64,000 nt of DNA from BPIH01 sp042408535 (GCA_042408535.1 JBHORA010000079.1:1-64000), one strand, 5' to 3'; counted from the first letter of the stretch, positions 42,309 through 51,453 are shown. Notes: generated by a model not told the origin, from the letters alone. Numbers and translations: made by a program.

Positions 42309-42737
42309 ATGCCGCTGAGGCTCGAGATCGTCACCCCCGAGCGGCTCGCCTTCTCCGACGAGGTCGACGCCGTCGTCCTGCCCGGCATCGAGGGCGAGCT
42401 CGGCGTCCTGCCCCACCACGCCCCTCTCGTCTCGATGCTCGGTCTCGGCGAGCTTCGGATTCGGAAGGGCTCGACGACCGAATCCTTCGCCATCGTCGGC
42501 GGCTTCCTCCAGGTCCGCCCGGACAAGGTCGTCGTCATGGCCGAGACGGCCGACATGGCCTCCGAGATCGACCTCGAGAAGGCGCGCCAGGCCCAACGGG
42601 AGGCCGAACGGGCCCTCGAGACCGGCTACCACGAGGGCGCCGACCTCGCCGCGGCCCGAGCCGCCCTTCAGCAGGCCCTCCTCCGGGTTCGGGTCGCCGA
42701 GCGGCGCCACCGCGAGGGCCGGCGCCACGGCGGCTGA
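42309..42737 (+). CDS. atpC: ATP synthase subunit epsilon
   Basis: Epsilon links gamma to the c-ring and inhibits ATP hydrolysis. The beta-sandwich domain has LRLEIVTPERLAFSDEV and LPGIEGELGVLPHHAPLVS. The C-terminal helices from about residue 90 could extend for inhibition. The ATG at 42309 has GAGGAGG eight bases upstream; a GTG at 42300 overlaps that site and is less likely. It closes the atp operon, and murA starts four bases after the stop. Confidence 0.95.
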   Translation: MPLRLEIVTPERLAFSDEVDAVVLPGIEGELGVLPHHAPLVSMLGLGELRIRKGSTTESFAIVGGFLQVRPDKVVVMAETADMASEIDLEKARQAQREAERALETGYHEGADLAAARAALQQALLRVRVAERRHREGRRHGG

Positions 42738-42741
42738 TCCG

Positions 42742-44088
42742 GTGGCCGAGGCCCGGCCGTTCCACTGGGAGTACCAACCGGCGCCGGTCGCCCGCGAGCA
42801 GTACCGGATCGAGGGCGGCCAGCGGCTCGTTGGTCGGGTCACCATCAGCGGCTCGAAGAACGCGGCCCTCAAGCTCCTCGCTGCGGCGACCCTGACCGGC
42901 GAGCGCTGCCGCTTCGAAAACGTCCCCGAGATCGAGGACGTCCGGGTCATGGCGGAGACCCTCCGGGAGCTCGGCGTCGTCGTCGACCACCCGGCAGCGA
43001 ACGTCTACGAGGTCGCCGCCGGCGATATCGACTGGCTCTTCGTCCCCCTCGAGGCGGCGGCCCGGATGCGGGCCAGCTTCATCCTCTTGGGGCCGCTCCT
43101 CGCCCGGCGCGGGCAGGTCATCATCAGCAACCCGGGCGGGGACCGGATCGGCCGCCGGCCGGTCAATTTCCACGTCGACGCCATGCGTGCCCTGGGGGCC
43201 GAGATCGACTACCGCTACGGCTACTACTACGCGAAGGCTCCGGGCCGCCTCCGTGGGGCCGACGTCCGCTTCCCGACGGTGACGGTCATGGGGACCGAGA
43301 ACGCCCTCCTGGCGGCCACCCTGGCCGTCGGTCACACGACGATCGAACCGGCGGCCCGAGAGCCCGAGGTCGACGACCTCATCGCCTTTCTCCGGAAGAT
43401 GGGGGCCGAGGTCGAGCGAACGGCCCCCGATCGGATCGAGGTCGACGGGAGGCGCCGACTCCGGGGGGCCGAGCACCGGGTCCTCCCGGATCGGATCGAA
43501 GCCGGCACCTTCGCCGTTGCCGCGGCCGTCACCGGCGGCCAGGTCCGCCTCGAAGGGGCGCCCTGCGAGCACCTCGGGGCCTTCCTCGACGTCGCCGGGC
43601 GGGTCGGGGTCGGGATCGCCTGCGGGCCCGACTGGATCGACGTCGATGGGAGCGCCCTCGCCGCCGACGGCTACCGCTCGACGGACATCGAAACTGCCCC
43701 CTACCCGGGCCTCGCCACGGACCTCCAGCCGCCGACGTGCGTCCTCCTCACCCAGGCCGTCGGCACGTCCCGGGTCCACGAGACCGTCTTCGAGGACCGC
43801 CTCGAGTGGCTGGCCGAGCTCGTTCGGATGGGCGCCGACGTCACCGTCCACGACGCCCACCACGCGACGATCCGGGGCCGGACGAGGCTCCGAGGGGCGA
43901 CGACGGAGATCGGCGATCTCCGGGCCGGGGCATCCCTCATCCTCGCCGCCCTCGCCGCCGAGGGCGAGAGCGTCGTCCGTGGCGCCCACCACGTCGAGCG
44001 CGGGTATGAGAACATCGAAGAGAAGTTCCGCGCCCTCGGTGCCCGCATCGAGCGGTTGCCGGAGATCCCACCAGGTGAGCGTCCATGA
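42742..44088 (+). CDS. murA: UDP-GlcNAc enolpyruvyltransferase MurA (Asp variant)
   Basis: MurA adds enolpyruvate to UDP-GlcNAc, the first committed peptidoglycan step. Motifs include ISGSKNAALKLLAAATL, RASFILLGPLLARRGQ and RIEAGTFAVAAAVTGG. The catalytic loop that normally reads PGG-C-x-I-G-x-R-P is PGGDRIGRRP: Asp134 replaces the Cys alkylated by fosfomycin. The Asp form is active and fosfomycin-resistant in Mycobacterium and a few others. The protein has 448 residues with an N-terminal extension of about 20. The GTG start lies five bases after atpC and the stop overlaps mreB (ATGA). Confidence 0.95.
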   Translation: MAEARPFHWEYQPAPVAREQYRIEGGQRLVGRVTISGSKNAALKLLAAATLTGERCRFENVPEIEDVRVMAETLRELGVVVDHPAANVYEVAAGDIDWLFVPLEAAARMRASFILLGPLLARRGQVIISNPGGDRIGRRPVNFHVDAMRALGAEIDYRYGYYYAKAPGRLRGADVRFPTVTVMGTENALLAATLAVGHTTIEPAAREPEVDDLIAFLRKMGAEVERTAPDRIEVDGRRRLRGAEHRVLPDRIEAGTFAVAAAVTGGQVRLEGAPCEHLGAFLDVAGRVGVGIACGPDWIDVDGSALAADGYRSTDIETAPYPGLATDLQPPTCVLLTQAVGTSRVHETVFEDRLEWLAELVRMGADVTVHDAHHATIRGRTRLRGATTEIGDLRAGASLILAALAAEGESVVRGAHHVERGYENIEEKFRALGARIERLPEIPPGERP

Positions 44089-45083
44089 AGATCGGTATCG
44101 ACCTCGGAACCGCGAACGTCCTCGTCTACGTCCAGGGCCGGGGGATCGTCATCCAGGAGCCCTCGGTCGTCGCCGTCTCCGACGACAACCGGATCGTTGC
44201 CGTCGGCGAAGAAGCCCGCGAGATGATCGGCCGGACCCCGGGCAACATCACCGCCATCCGGCCGATGAAGGACGGCGTCATCGCCGACTACGTCATCACC
44301 GAGGCGATGCTCCGCTTCTTCATCGGCAAGGCGACGAAGGGTCGGATCAGCTTCTCGCGACCCGAGGTCATGATCAGTGTCCCCTCTGGGGTCACCTCGG
44401 TCGAGAAGCGGGCCGTTCGGGACGCCGCCCTGAAGGCCGGAGCGAAGGAGGCGTACCTCATCGAGGAGCCGCTCGCCGCCGCCATCGGGGCGAACGTGCC
44501 GATCAGCGCCCCCTCGGGGAACATGATCATCAACATCGGTGGCGGCACGAGCGAGATTGCCGTCATCTCCCTCGGCGGGATCGTCGTTGCCAACAGCCTC
44601 CGGGTCGGCGGGAACAAGTTCGACGAGGCGATCGCCAACTACATCCGCAAGAAGTACAACCTCATGGTCGGCGAGCGGACGGCCGAGGAGGTAAAGATCC
44701 AGATCGGGACGGCCCTGCCGCTGGAGCGGGAGCTCCAGATGGAGGTGCGAGGGCGCGACCTCATCGCCGGCCTGCCGCGGACGATCCCGATGACGAGCTC
44801 GGAGGTCATGGAGGCCATCGAAGCCCCCCTCCAGGCCCTCGTCGCCGCCGTCCGGGCCGTCCTCGAGCAGACCCCGCCCGAGCTCAGCTCCGACATCATC
44901 GACAAGGGGATGGTCATGTCGGGCGGCGGTTCGCTCCTCCGGAACATCGACAAGCTCCTCACCCAGGTCACCGGCGTCCCCTGCCACGTCGCCGAGAACG
45001 CCCTGAACTGCGTCGCCCTCGGGACCGGGCTCGCCCTCGAGCACTTCGACTTCTTCAAGAAGTCCCTCGTCCAAGCGATCTGA
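44085..45083 (+). CDS. mreB: Rod-shape actin-like protein MreB
   Basis: MreB polymerises under the membrane and guides the elongasome. Actin-fold motifs are present: phosphate 1 IGIDLGTANVLVYV, phosphate 2 INIGGGTSEIAVIS, and the adenosine motif VMSGGGSLLRNID. The 332-residue length and KSLVQAI ending are typical. It overlaps murA by four bases. mreC does not follow; mreD lies 33 kb away with mrdA-rodA. The Mbl paralogue is an alternative name that sequence cannot exclude. Confidence 0.96.
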   Translation: MKIGIDLGTANVLVYVQGRGIVIQEPSVVAVSDDNRIVAVGEEAREMIGRTPGNITAIRPMKDGVIADYVITEAMLRFFIGKATKGRISFSRPEVMISVPSGVTSVEKRAVRDAALKAGAKEAYLIEEPLAAAIGANVPISAPSGNMIINIGGGTSEIAVISLGGIVVANSLRVGGNKFDEAIANYIRKKYNLMVGERTAEEVKIQIGTALPLERELQMEVRGRDLIAGLPRTIPMTSSEVMEAIEAPLQALVAAVRAVLEQTPPELSSDIIDKGMVMSGGGSLLRNIDKLLTQVTGVPCHVAENALNCVALGTGLALEHFDFFKKSLVQAI

Positions 45084-45097
45084 GGGTGGAGGCGGGG

Positions 45098-45841
45098 GTG
45101 GCGATCGAGCCGGGCGAGGAAGCGGCAAGGCAGCGGGCCTTCCTCGACCTCCACTGCCACACGGCGGCGAGCTTCGACAGTCGATCCCGCCCTCGCGACG
45201 TCGTTCGGGCCGCCTTCGAGCGCGGGCTCACCCACCTCGCCATCACCGACCACGATCGAATCGAGGGCGCCCTCGAGGCCCAGACCGTCGCCCCGCCCGG
45301 CCTCGTCGTCATCGTCGGCGAAGAGATCCGGACCGCCGAAGGCGACCTCATCGGGCTGTTCCTCTCGGCGCCGGTCCCCCCCGGCCTGCCGGCCCGGGAG
45401 GCGATCGCCGCCGTCCGCGACCAAGGCGGGCTCGTCGGCCTCCCCCACCCCTTCGATCGCTGGCGGGGCTCCCTCGGGCGACAAGCGTGGCTCCGCGACC
45501 TCGTCCCCCTCGTCGACTGGATCGAGGTCCACAACGCCCGCGCCCTCTTTCGGGCGAACGCTCGCGCTGCCGCCTTCGCCGCCGAGCACGACCTCCCGGG
45601 TGTCGCCGTCTCCGACGCCCATACCCTCCTCGAGGTCGCCGTCGCCTCGACGATCGTCGACGGCGACCCGAGCACCCCCGACGGATTGCGGGCCGCCCTC
45701 CGTTCGGCGAGGCTCGTCACCGGCCGGGGCTCCCTCGTCGCCCGCCTGGCGACGCCGATCGCGAAGGGCCTGAACTGGTGGCAGGGGAACCGGCGCCGTC
45801 GGTCGCTCCGACGCGGGCCGGATGGCGGCGACGATGGCTGA
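45098..45841 (+). CDS. PHP-domain metal-dependent phosphoesterase
   Basis: The PHP metal ligands appear in order: DLHCHTAAS (His-x-His), AITDHDRIEG, GEEI, GLPHPFDRWRG, WIEVHNAR and AVSDAHT. This is the stand-alone PHP type, some of which act as 5'-3' exonucleases or nucleoside 3',5'-bisphosphate phosphatases (YciV/RNase AM); the substrate here is unknown. The protein has 247 residues. The GTG at 45098 has GGAGG five bases upstream; a GTG at 45086 is possible. It follows mreB by 14 bases and overlaps the next gene. Confidence 0.88.
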   Translation: MAIEPGEEAARQRAFLDLHCHTAASFDSRSRPRDVVRAAFERGLTHLAITDHDRIEGALEAQTVAPPGLVVIVGEEIRTAEGDLIGLFLSAPVPPGLPAREAIAAVRDQGGLVGLPHPFDRWRGSLGRQAWLRDLVPLVDWIEVHNARALFRANARAAAFAAEHDLPGVAVSDAHTLLEVAVASTIVDGDPSTPDGLRAALRSARLVTGRGSLVARLATPIAKGLNWWQGNRRRRSLRRGPDGGDDG

Positions 45842-46930
45842 CCGGCCATCGGATCGGGTCGGCGGGCCGGGAGCCGCTCCGACCGACGAAGCCGCCATCG
45901 AGCGAGAGCAGCTCTCGCTCCTCGCGCGCCTCCGCCAGCCGCGGACGATCGCCTCCATCGTCGTCCCTCTCGTCCTCCTCGTCCTCGTCTTCCGCGTCGC
46001 CCTCGACGTCTCCGTGGAGCGGCTCGCCGAGGGGATCAGTCGGGCGAACGGCTGGCTCCTCGTGGCCGCCTTCGTCGTCTACTACCTCGGCTTTCCGCTC
46101 CGGGGCGCTCGCTGGGCCCTCCTCCTTCGGGGCTCGGGCTTTCGGCTCGGGACGATCGACGCCACCGAGATCATCTTCCTCTCCTGGCTCGTCAACTGCC
46201 TCGTCCCGGCCAAACTCGGCGATCTCTACCGGGCCTGGCTCCTGAAGTTCAACAGCACGGCGTCGCTCTCGCGGACCTTCGGGACCGTCTTCATCGAGCG
46301 GGTTCTCGACCTCATCGCCATCGCGATCCTCGGCCTCGGGGCGGGCTTCTGGAGCTTCCGGACGGGGCTGCCGACGGAGATCCAGTTCGTCACTGCCCTC
46401 GGGGTGGCGGTCGTCGTCGGGCTCGTCCTGGGGCTCGTCACCCTCCGGAACTTCGGGCGCCGGGTCATCGCTGCCCTGCCCCTTCCCGGCCGGGTCCTCG
46501 AGCTCTACGACCGCTTCGAAGAGGGCGTCTTTTCGGCCGTCGGCCGGCGCGCCCTCCCGCTCCTCGGGCTCGTCACGGTGGCGATCTGGGCCACAGAGGC
46601 GCTCCGCCTCTACCTCGTCGTTGCCGCTCTCGGCTTCCCCGACGTCTCCCTCGGGTTGTCGGGGGCGGCCTTCGTCGCCCTCATTGGTTCCCTCCTGACC
46701 GCCATGCCGTTGAGCCCGGCTGGGCTCGGGGTCGTCGAGCTCGGCGTCGTCGGTATCCTCGTCACCGCCTATGTGTCCCGCCCACCGAGGCGACGACGAT
46801 CGCTCTCGTCGACCGGGCGATCAGCGTCTTCTCGATCATCGTTCTTGGCTCCTTCGCCTATGCCGTCTCGCCGAAACGGCGTGGAGCGGGGCTGCGGGTC
46901 CCGGCCGGGGCGGGCGGCCCGAGCAGCTAG
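45822..46930 (+). pseudogene. UPF0104 (LPG synthase/AglD-like) flippase-type protein, frameshifted
   Basis: The protein is an eight-helix member of the UPF0104 family (relatives include the LPG synthase membrane domain and glycolipid flippase-like proteins). Family motifs are YYLGFPLRGARWALLL, VNCLVPAKLGDLYRAW, FIERVLDLIAI and MPLSPAGLGVVELG. Near 46773 the frame breaks: TATGTGTCCCGCCCACC should read TAT-GGT-GTC-CCG-CCC-ACC. Restoring one G gives AYGVPPTEATTIALVDRAIS and the normal last helix, ending at a TAG at 46928. Uncorrected, the frame runs into the XRE gene and ends at 47798. The cause is a mutation or a sequencing error. The ATG could also be 45834. Confidence 0.8.
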
Positions 46931-47159
46931 GGCTCGATCGGGGTCTCCTGCTTCCGTCGCAGGACGGTCGCCGAACCGGATCGCACGCCAGCCCTCCCCA
47001 CCGCTCCGGACCGGAGCGTCGCCGGTCGGCTGGCGGCACCGGTACCACTGGGTCATGTCGGGCAGGGTCTCGATCGACGGATCATGCGCTCGTGCTGGCA
47101 GCCAGCCCGCAGCCGGCACGGACGCTTCGGAGATGACGTTCCGCGACGATGGGGAGCGC

Positions 47160-47798
47160 ATGACGACGAACAACGGTCGGGCCTTCAACGAGTGGCTCCG
47201 GGCCCAGCTGAAGGCGAAGAAGATGTCCCAGCGTCAGCTCGCCCAGCAGTCGGGGGTCGACCACTCGACGATCTCGCGCCTCATTCGGGGTGATCGGATG
47301 CCGTCCCTCGGGACGGCGGCGAAGCTCGCCCGCGGCCTCCGAGCCATCCAGGACGAAGCCGACGCGCCGGCCTATCTCGGGATGCTCACCGGCTCGAACG
47401 CGAACCCGACGGCTCGGGTCGAATACGCCCTCCGCTCCGACGACCTCCTGACCGAAGCCCAGGTCCGCCAGATCATGGAGTACTACCTCGCCGTTCGAGC
47501 CCGGCGCTTCGCCCGGGCTTACGGCCCGAACCGCTCCCCGGACGACGGGTCGGGCCGCCCGAGCCCGGGGGGCCAACCCGGCCAGGCGGGCGGGACGGGC
47601 GGCGCGCCTGGCGGACAGGCGGCGCTGGGCGGGGCGACCGGCGGGCGGGGAGCGCCAGCGAGTGGCGTCTCGACCGCTCCCTATCCCCGTTTCGGGACGG
47701 TAAGCGGACCGACCCGCTCCGTCGGCGGATCCATCGTCCGGCCTGTCGGCGGGCCCATCGTCCGGCCTGTCGGCCGGCCCCCGAACCAGAGCGGGTAG
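47160..47798 (+). CDS. XRE-family transcriptional regulator
   Basis: An N-terminal Cro/C1-type helix-turn-helix spans about residues 8-62: FNEWLRAQLKAKKMSQRQLA, then QSGVDHSTISRLIRGDRMPS. The middle part (YLGMLTGSNANP to MEYYLAVRARRFARA) may form helices. The last 80 residues are Gly/Pro-rich with a 24-base tandem repeat (IVRPVGGP). The target is unknown. GGGGAG precedes the ATG at 47160; an ATG nine codons upstream is possible. It is read in the same frame as the broken flippase upstream but is a separate gene. Confidence 0.82.
   Translation: MTTNNGRAFNEWLRAQLKAKKMSQRQLAQQSGVDHSTISRLIRGDRMPSLGTAAKLARGLRAIQDEADAPAYLGMLTGSNANPTARVEYALRSDDLLTEAQVRQIMEYYLAVRARRFARAYGPNRSPDDGSGRPSPGGQPGQAGGTGGAPGGQAALGGATGGRGAPASGVSTAPYPRFGTVSGPTRSVGGSIVRPVGGPIVRPVGRPPNQSG
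47721..47780. repeat. 24-base tandem repeat in the XRE gene tail
   Basis: Copies at 47721-47744 and 47745-47768 (two mismatches) and a partial third encode SVGG(S/P)IVRP-type repeats in frame. Confidence 0.85.
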
Positions 47799-47880
47799 GC
47801 GCCCGAGGCGCCCGGTCTACCTCGGCCAACGGCACATCGACGACGACCCGGACTCCCTCCACGTCCGGGCCTCGGGGACA

Positions 47881-47912
47881 GCGAACGCCGGCCTCAGGGG
47901 GCCGGCGTTCGC
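47881..47912. terminator. Perfect 13-base stem-loop between convergent genes
   Basis: GCGAACGCCGGCC, loop TCAGGG, GGCCGGCGTTCGC. It lies between the convergent XRE and glycosyltransferase genes, so it can serve both strands. No U-run follows on either side, as often in very GC-rich genomes. Confidence 0.7.
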
Positions 47913-47969
47913 ATCTCGTCGGGTCTCCGGGGGCGCCGGCTCCGGTTCGCTTACCTGCCCCCACTCGAG

Positions 47970-49694
47970 TCACGTCCTGCCCACCTCATCGGGAGCCGGT
48001 AGGTAGACCGACAGGTACCGATCGCCGGCGACGGCGAAGCGGTCGACGAGCGTCCAGGCTCCGGAGCCGAGCCAGGGCGCGGAGCCGAGCCAGGCCGCCT
48101 CCGCGGGCCCGCCGCAGGGTGCTCTGAGCGCGGCCCGGAAACGGTCGTCGCAGACGACGACGAGGGCGGTCCCTGACGCCGGTCGTGGCGGCCATGGCGG
48201 CTCGCCGGGCCGAGGCGCACGGCCGTCACCGGAGCCCTCGTCGGGGCCGACCGCCGCTCGACCGATGGCATGGAGGGCAAACGTCATGGCGTCCGGTGCC
48301 GTAAAGGAGGGTAGGCTGCGGAGCAGGGCAACCGATTCCTTCGGCAGCGAGGTCGCGACTCGCCGAGCGGCCGCCTCGATCGCTGGCCAGCCGTCGGGCA
48401 CCACCGGCGGCGGTTGTGTCGCCAGGTTCCAGAGCCCGAGCCCGATGACCGCGAGGGCGGCGACGACCGTCGGACCACCGGCCCGCATGAGCTCGGCCGC
48501 CCGTCTCGGCCGCGGCCCCGGAGAGGGGGCACGGGCACGCCGGCCCGCCTCGACGAGGCTGCCGACGACGATCCCGGCCAGGGCGACGACGAGCGGATCG
48601 CTGGCGGCGTGGTAGTGGTCGACGGGAAGCGTCTCGACGACGGTCGCCAACCCCGGAGCGGCGAGCCACAGGGCCGGGATACCAACGAGCACGACGCCCC
48701 CGAGCCAGCGAACTCCGAGCTGCCGCTCCGGCACCGTTCGTGCGCTGCCCTCAGCGGCCGCCCCGACCCTCGGAGGTCCGAGGGTGAGCCAGACGGTCCC
48801 GAGGGCCAGGGCGATGGTCACCAGGATGGCGAGCTCGGGCGCCTTCGTCACGAGGCCGACGAGGGACGTGCTCGCCACTCGGAGGGTGACCACGAAGAGC
48901 GTCCAGAGGGATCGCTCACCGCTCGCGCCCCCCGCCAGCTCCGCCGCGAGAGCCCGGGCTTCGGCGAAGCCGGAGCCGAGCTCGTGGACGAGGAGGGGGA
49001 GGTAGCTCAGCCCCACGATCGCCGCAGCGGCGAGGACGGCCGCAGCGACCCGCCGCCCGCCGCGGGAGCGCCGAAGGTCGGCGATGGCGAGGGCGGTCAG
49101 GGGCACGACGGTGACGGCGCTCGAAAGATGCCCCTGGAGGGCGACCGCCGCCCCAACGGCGGCGACGAGCCACCAGCCGGGCCGTCGGCTGCGCCACGCT
49201 TCCCAGCTCGCTGCTGCGGCGAGGGCCGACCCGAAGGGGACGAGGCCCGGATTCCAGAGGCTCGTCGAGCGGGCGACGTCGGTCGCCGAAACGGCGAAGA
49301 GGAGCCCGGCGGCGAGTCCGGCGATCCTCCCCCCGATGGCCCGGGCGAGGTACCAGACGAGGCCGACCGCGGCGATGCCGGCAGCGGCGACGACGCCGAC
49401 GACGGCCGTCGGATCGAGGTCGCCGAGGGCGGCGGCCGGGGCGAGGAGATAGAAGAAGAGCGCACCGTGGTGGAGGTCGCCGACGGAGGCCGGCGGCCCG
49501 AGGAGCGGGATCTCGCCCTGGCGGAGCCAGCGTTCGAGGACGAGCATGATCCGACCCTGGTCGGCGTCGAAGGGCGAACGCCCGTCGAGGTTCGGAAGGC
49601 GGAGAGCGGCGGCGAGGACGAGGAGCCCGAGGAGGACGAGGCCGTCGACGACCCGGCTGGAGGAGAGGAGCCGGCAGGCCCGCCGGGCCGTCAC
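47970..49694 (-). CDS. Polytopic GT-C-type (ArnT/PMT-like) glycosyltransferase
   Basis: The 574-residue membrane protein has about 11 hydrophobic helices. Its first large loop contains LRLPNLDGRSPFDADQGRIM, whose acidic pair fits the catalytic Asp of GT-C enzymes using lipid-linked sugars (GT39/GT83-like), and STSLWNPGLVPFGSAL in the third loop. A C-terminal soluble domain follows the last helix near residue 440. An 18-base repeat gives WLGSAPWLGS near the end. The GTG at 49694 overlaps the nfo stop (GTGA) and has GAAGGGA upstream. The acceptor is unknown. Confidence 0.75.
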   Translation of the reverse strand: MTARRACRLLSSSRVVDGLVLLGLLVLAAALRLPNLDGRSPFDADQGRIMLVLERWLRQGEIPLLGPPASVGDLHHGALFFYLLAPAAALGDLDPTAVVGVVAAAGIAAVGLVWYLARAIGGRIAGLAAGLLFAVSATDVARSTSLWNPGLVPFGSALAAAASWEAWRSRRPGWWLVAAVGAAVALQGHLSSAVTVVPLTALAIADLRRSRGGRRVAAAVLAAAAIVGLSYLPLLVHELGSGFAEARALAAELAGGASGERSLWTLFVVTLRVASTSLVGLVTKAPELAILVTIALALGTVWLTLGPPRVGAAAEGSARTVPERQLGVRWLGGVVLVGIPALWLAAPGLATVVETLPVDHYHAASDPLVVALAGIVVGSLVEAGRRARAPSPGPRPRRAAELMRAGGPTVVAALAVIGLGLWNLATQPPPVVPDGWPAIEAAARRVATSLPKESVALLRSLPSFTAPDAMTFALHAIGRAAVGPDEGSGDGRAPRPGEPPWPPRPASGTALVVVCDDRFRAALRAPCGGPAEAAWLGSAPWLGSGAWTLVDRFAVAGDRYLSVYLPAPDEVGRT

Positions 49695-50782
49695 GTCATC
49701 CCTTCTCCCTCGTCCGGCGGCCCCGAGCGGCCCGAGTCCCGACCCCGGGGCGAGAACGCCTCCGGTGGGAGTGGTGCGAGATCGTCGCCGATCGCCACCG
49801 CTCGCGCCCGGGACAGGTTCACCGCGTCCCAGCCGTCGTCCATACCGGGCGTTTCGAGGATGTAGGCGGCCTCGGCGAGGGCTGGGTGGACGAGGATCCG
49901 GCGCAGGCCCTCGGGGCCGATCCGCCCCGCCCCGATGTGCTCGTGGCGATCGACCCGGCTGGCGAGCTCGGCCCGCGAATCGTTGAGGTGGACGACGGCG
50001 ACCCGTCGGGCGCCGATCTCGGCCTCGATCTCGTCGAGGAGTCGATCGACGCCCTCGGCGCGATCGATGGCAAACCCGGCCGACCAAGCGTGGGCGGTGT
50101 CGAGGCAGACGCCGATCCGGGTCGGTGGGACGCCGGCGTCCTCGATGGCCCGGAGGACGGCCGCCACCTCGGACATCGAACCGCCGATGGCGTCGCCGCT
50201 GCCGGCCGAGTTCTCGACGAGGATCCGAATGGGCGGCAGCGACGGCTCGTGGCCGCCCGCCTCGCGGAGGGCCGTCGCGACCCCCTGCCCGATCCGGGCG
50301 ATCCCCGCTGCGGTTCCGGAGCCGAGGTGGGACCCGAGGTGGAGGACGACGGCGCTCGCCCCGAAGGTCGGCGCGACCCGGAGCTCGTGGGCGAGGACCG
50401 CCACCGAGCGTTCCCAGACGACGGCGTCGGGGCTGGCCAGGTTCAGCAGGTACGGAGCGTGGACGACGACGGGCTCGATGTCGAGGGCGGCGATGCGCCG
50501 TCGGAAGGCCTCGAGGTCGCGGGGAGGGTTCGTCCGGCGTCGCCAGGCGGTCGGGTTGTCGGTGAAGAGCTGGAGGGCGCGGAGGCCGAGGGCCTCGGCC
50601 CGGTCGGCGGCCCGGAGGAGGCCGTTGCCGAGGGAGAGGTGAACGCCGAGCCGTCGATCGAAGCCCGAGGCCGCCCCGGCGCTCTCGGGCGACGCTCGGA
50701 TCTCCGTCTCCGCGCCGGCCCGGGAGGCGAGCGCTCCCGCCGACGGCCCGGTCCCGACCCGGCGGGCCGCGTCTGGTTCCAA
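49691..50782 (-). CDS. nfo: Endonuclease IV-like AP endonuclease
   Basis: Endonuclease IV cuts at abasic sites in base-excision repair. The TIM-barrel zinc ligands appear in the expected segments: VVHAPYLLNLAS, VLHLGSHLG, ILVENSAGSG, VCLDTAHAWSAG, VVHLNDSR, and DRHEHIGAGRIG, closing with YILETPG. At 363 residues it is longer than usual (about 280) because of a 45-residue N-terminal extension and a Pro/Gly-rich tail, so the true start may be internal. It starts three bases after hpf and overlaps the glycosyltransferase gene. Confidence 0.92.
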   Translation of the reverse strand: MEPDAARRVGTGPSAGALASRAGAETEIRASPESAGAASGFDRRLGVHLSLGNGLLRAADRAEALGLRALQLFTDNPTAWRRRTNPPRDLEAFRRRIAALDIEPVVVHAPYLLNLASPDAVVWERSVAVLAHELRVAPTFGASAVVLHLGSHLGSGTAAGIARIGQGVATALREAGGHEPSLPPIRILVENSAGSGDAIGGSMSEVAAVLRAIEDAGVPPTRIGVCLDTAHAWSAGFAIDRAEGVDRLLDEIEAEIGARRVAVVHLNDSRAELASRVDRHEHIGAGRIGPEGLRRILVHPALAEAAYILETPGMDDGWDAVNLSRARAVAIGDDLAPLPPEAFSPRGRDSGRSGPPDEGEGMT

Positions 50783-50785
50783 GCC

Positions 50786-51388
50786 TCAGCCGCGCCGACC
50801 CGCGGCCCGTTCCTGACCGCGACCCGGCGTGTATTCGCCGCCGATGATGGGCTCGATGATCCCGTAGTTGCCGTCCCGCCGGCGGTAGAGGAGGTTGAGG
50901 CGTTCGTTCTCGGCGTTGACGAAGAGGAAGAAGGCGTGGCCGAGCTCCTCCATCTGGGCGATGGCGTCCTCTTCGAACATCGGCTCGATGGCGAAGCGCT
51001 TCACCCGGACGACCTTCGGTCGCTCTTCGGCGGCCTCCGTTCCGCCGCCGGCGCCCTCGGGGCGGCGGGCGCCCTCCGTGGCGCGGGCCCGATCTCGCGG
51101 TCGCTCCTTGTGATCGACAGCCTGCCGTTCGGCCCGGTCGACGACCGCGTCGATGGCAGCCTGGTACGTCGGCCCAACGGCGTGGCTCCGGAGGGTCTGG
51201 CCGTTGACGATGAGGGTGACTTCGGCGATGTGGGCGTCGACGGCGCTCTTGTGCTGCTCGTTCGAGAGCTCGACGATGGCGTCGGTCCGGTCGTCGAGGA
51301 GCCGCTCGAGGCGGCGGAGCTTGCGCTCGGCGTAGGTGCGAACGCGATCGGGGAGCTCGATGTTCTTGCCCTTGACGATCGTCCGCAT
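50786..51388 (-). CDS. hpf: Long-form ribosome hibernation promoting factor
   Basis: HPF docks in the 30S decoding region and pairs ribosomes into inactive 100S dimers. The N-terminal S30AE domain (about residues 1-100) opens MRTIVKGKNIELPDRVRTYA. A variable linker leads to the C-terminal dimerisation domain (about 140-195) with RVKRFAIEPMFEEDAIAQME and FLFVNAENERLNLLYRRRDG. The 200-residue length marks the long form. The ATG at 51388 has GGGAGG six bases upstream; the open frame above it is not conserved. A -10 box lies 60 bases upstream. Confidence 0.94.
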   Translation of the reverse strand: MRTIVKGKNIELPDRVRTYAERKLRRLERLLDDRTDAIVELSNEQHKSAVDAHIAEVTLIVNGQTLRSHAVGPTYQAAIDAVVDRAERQAVDHKERPRDRARATEGARRPEGAGGGTEAAEERPKVVRVKRFAIEPMFEEDAIAQMEELGHAFFLFVNAENERLNLLYRRRDGNYGIIEPIIGGEYTPGRGQERAAGRRG

Positions 51389-51447
51389 GGTGCGCCTCCC
51401 GGTGTGACGGCTGTCAGGACCCGTCGCTTCGCGGGGTCGATGCTCCG

Positions 51448-51453
51448 AGTATA
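51448..51453 (-). promoter_or_regulatory. -10 element for hpf
   Basis: TATACT on the minus strand, 59 bases before the hpf ATG, would give a leader of about 53 bases carrying the GGGAGG ribosome site. No -35 box is evident. Confidence 0.4.

Noticed and set aside
45822..47798. 658-codon flippase-XRE fusion protein
   Set aside because: Best explained by a missing G near 46773; the alternate frame restores the family C-terminus and a stop before the XRE gene.
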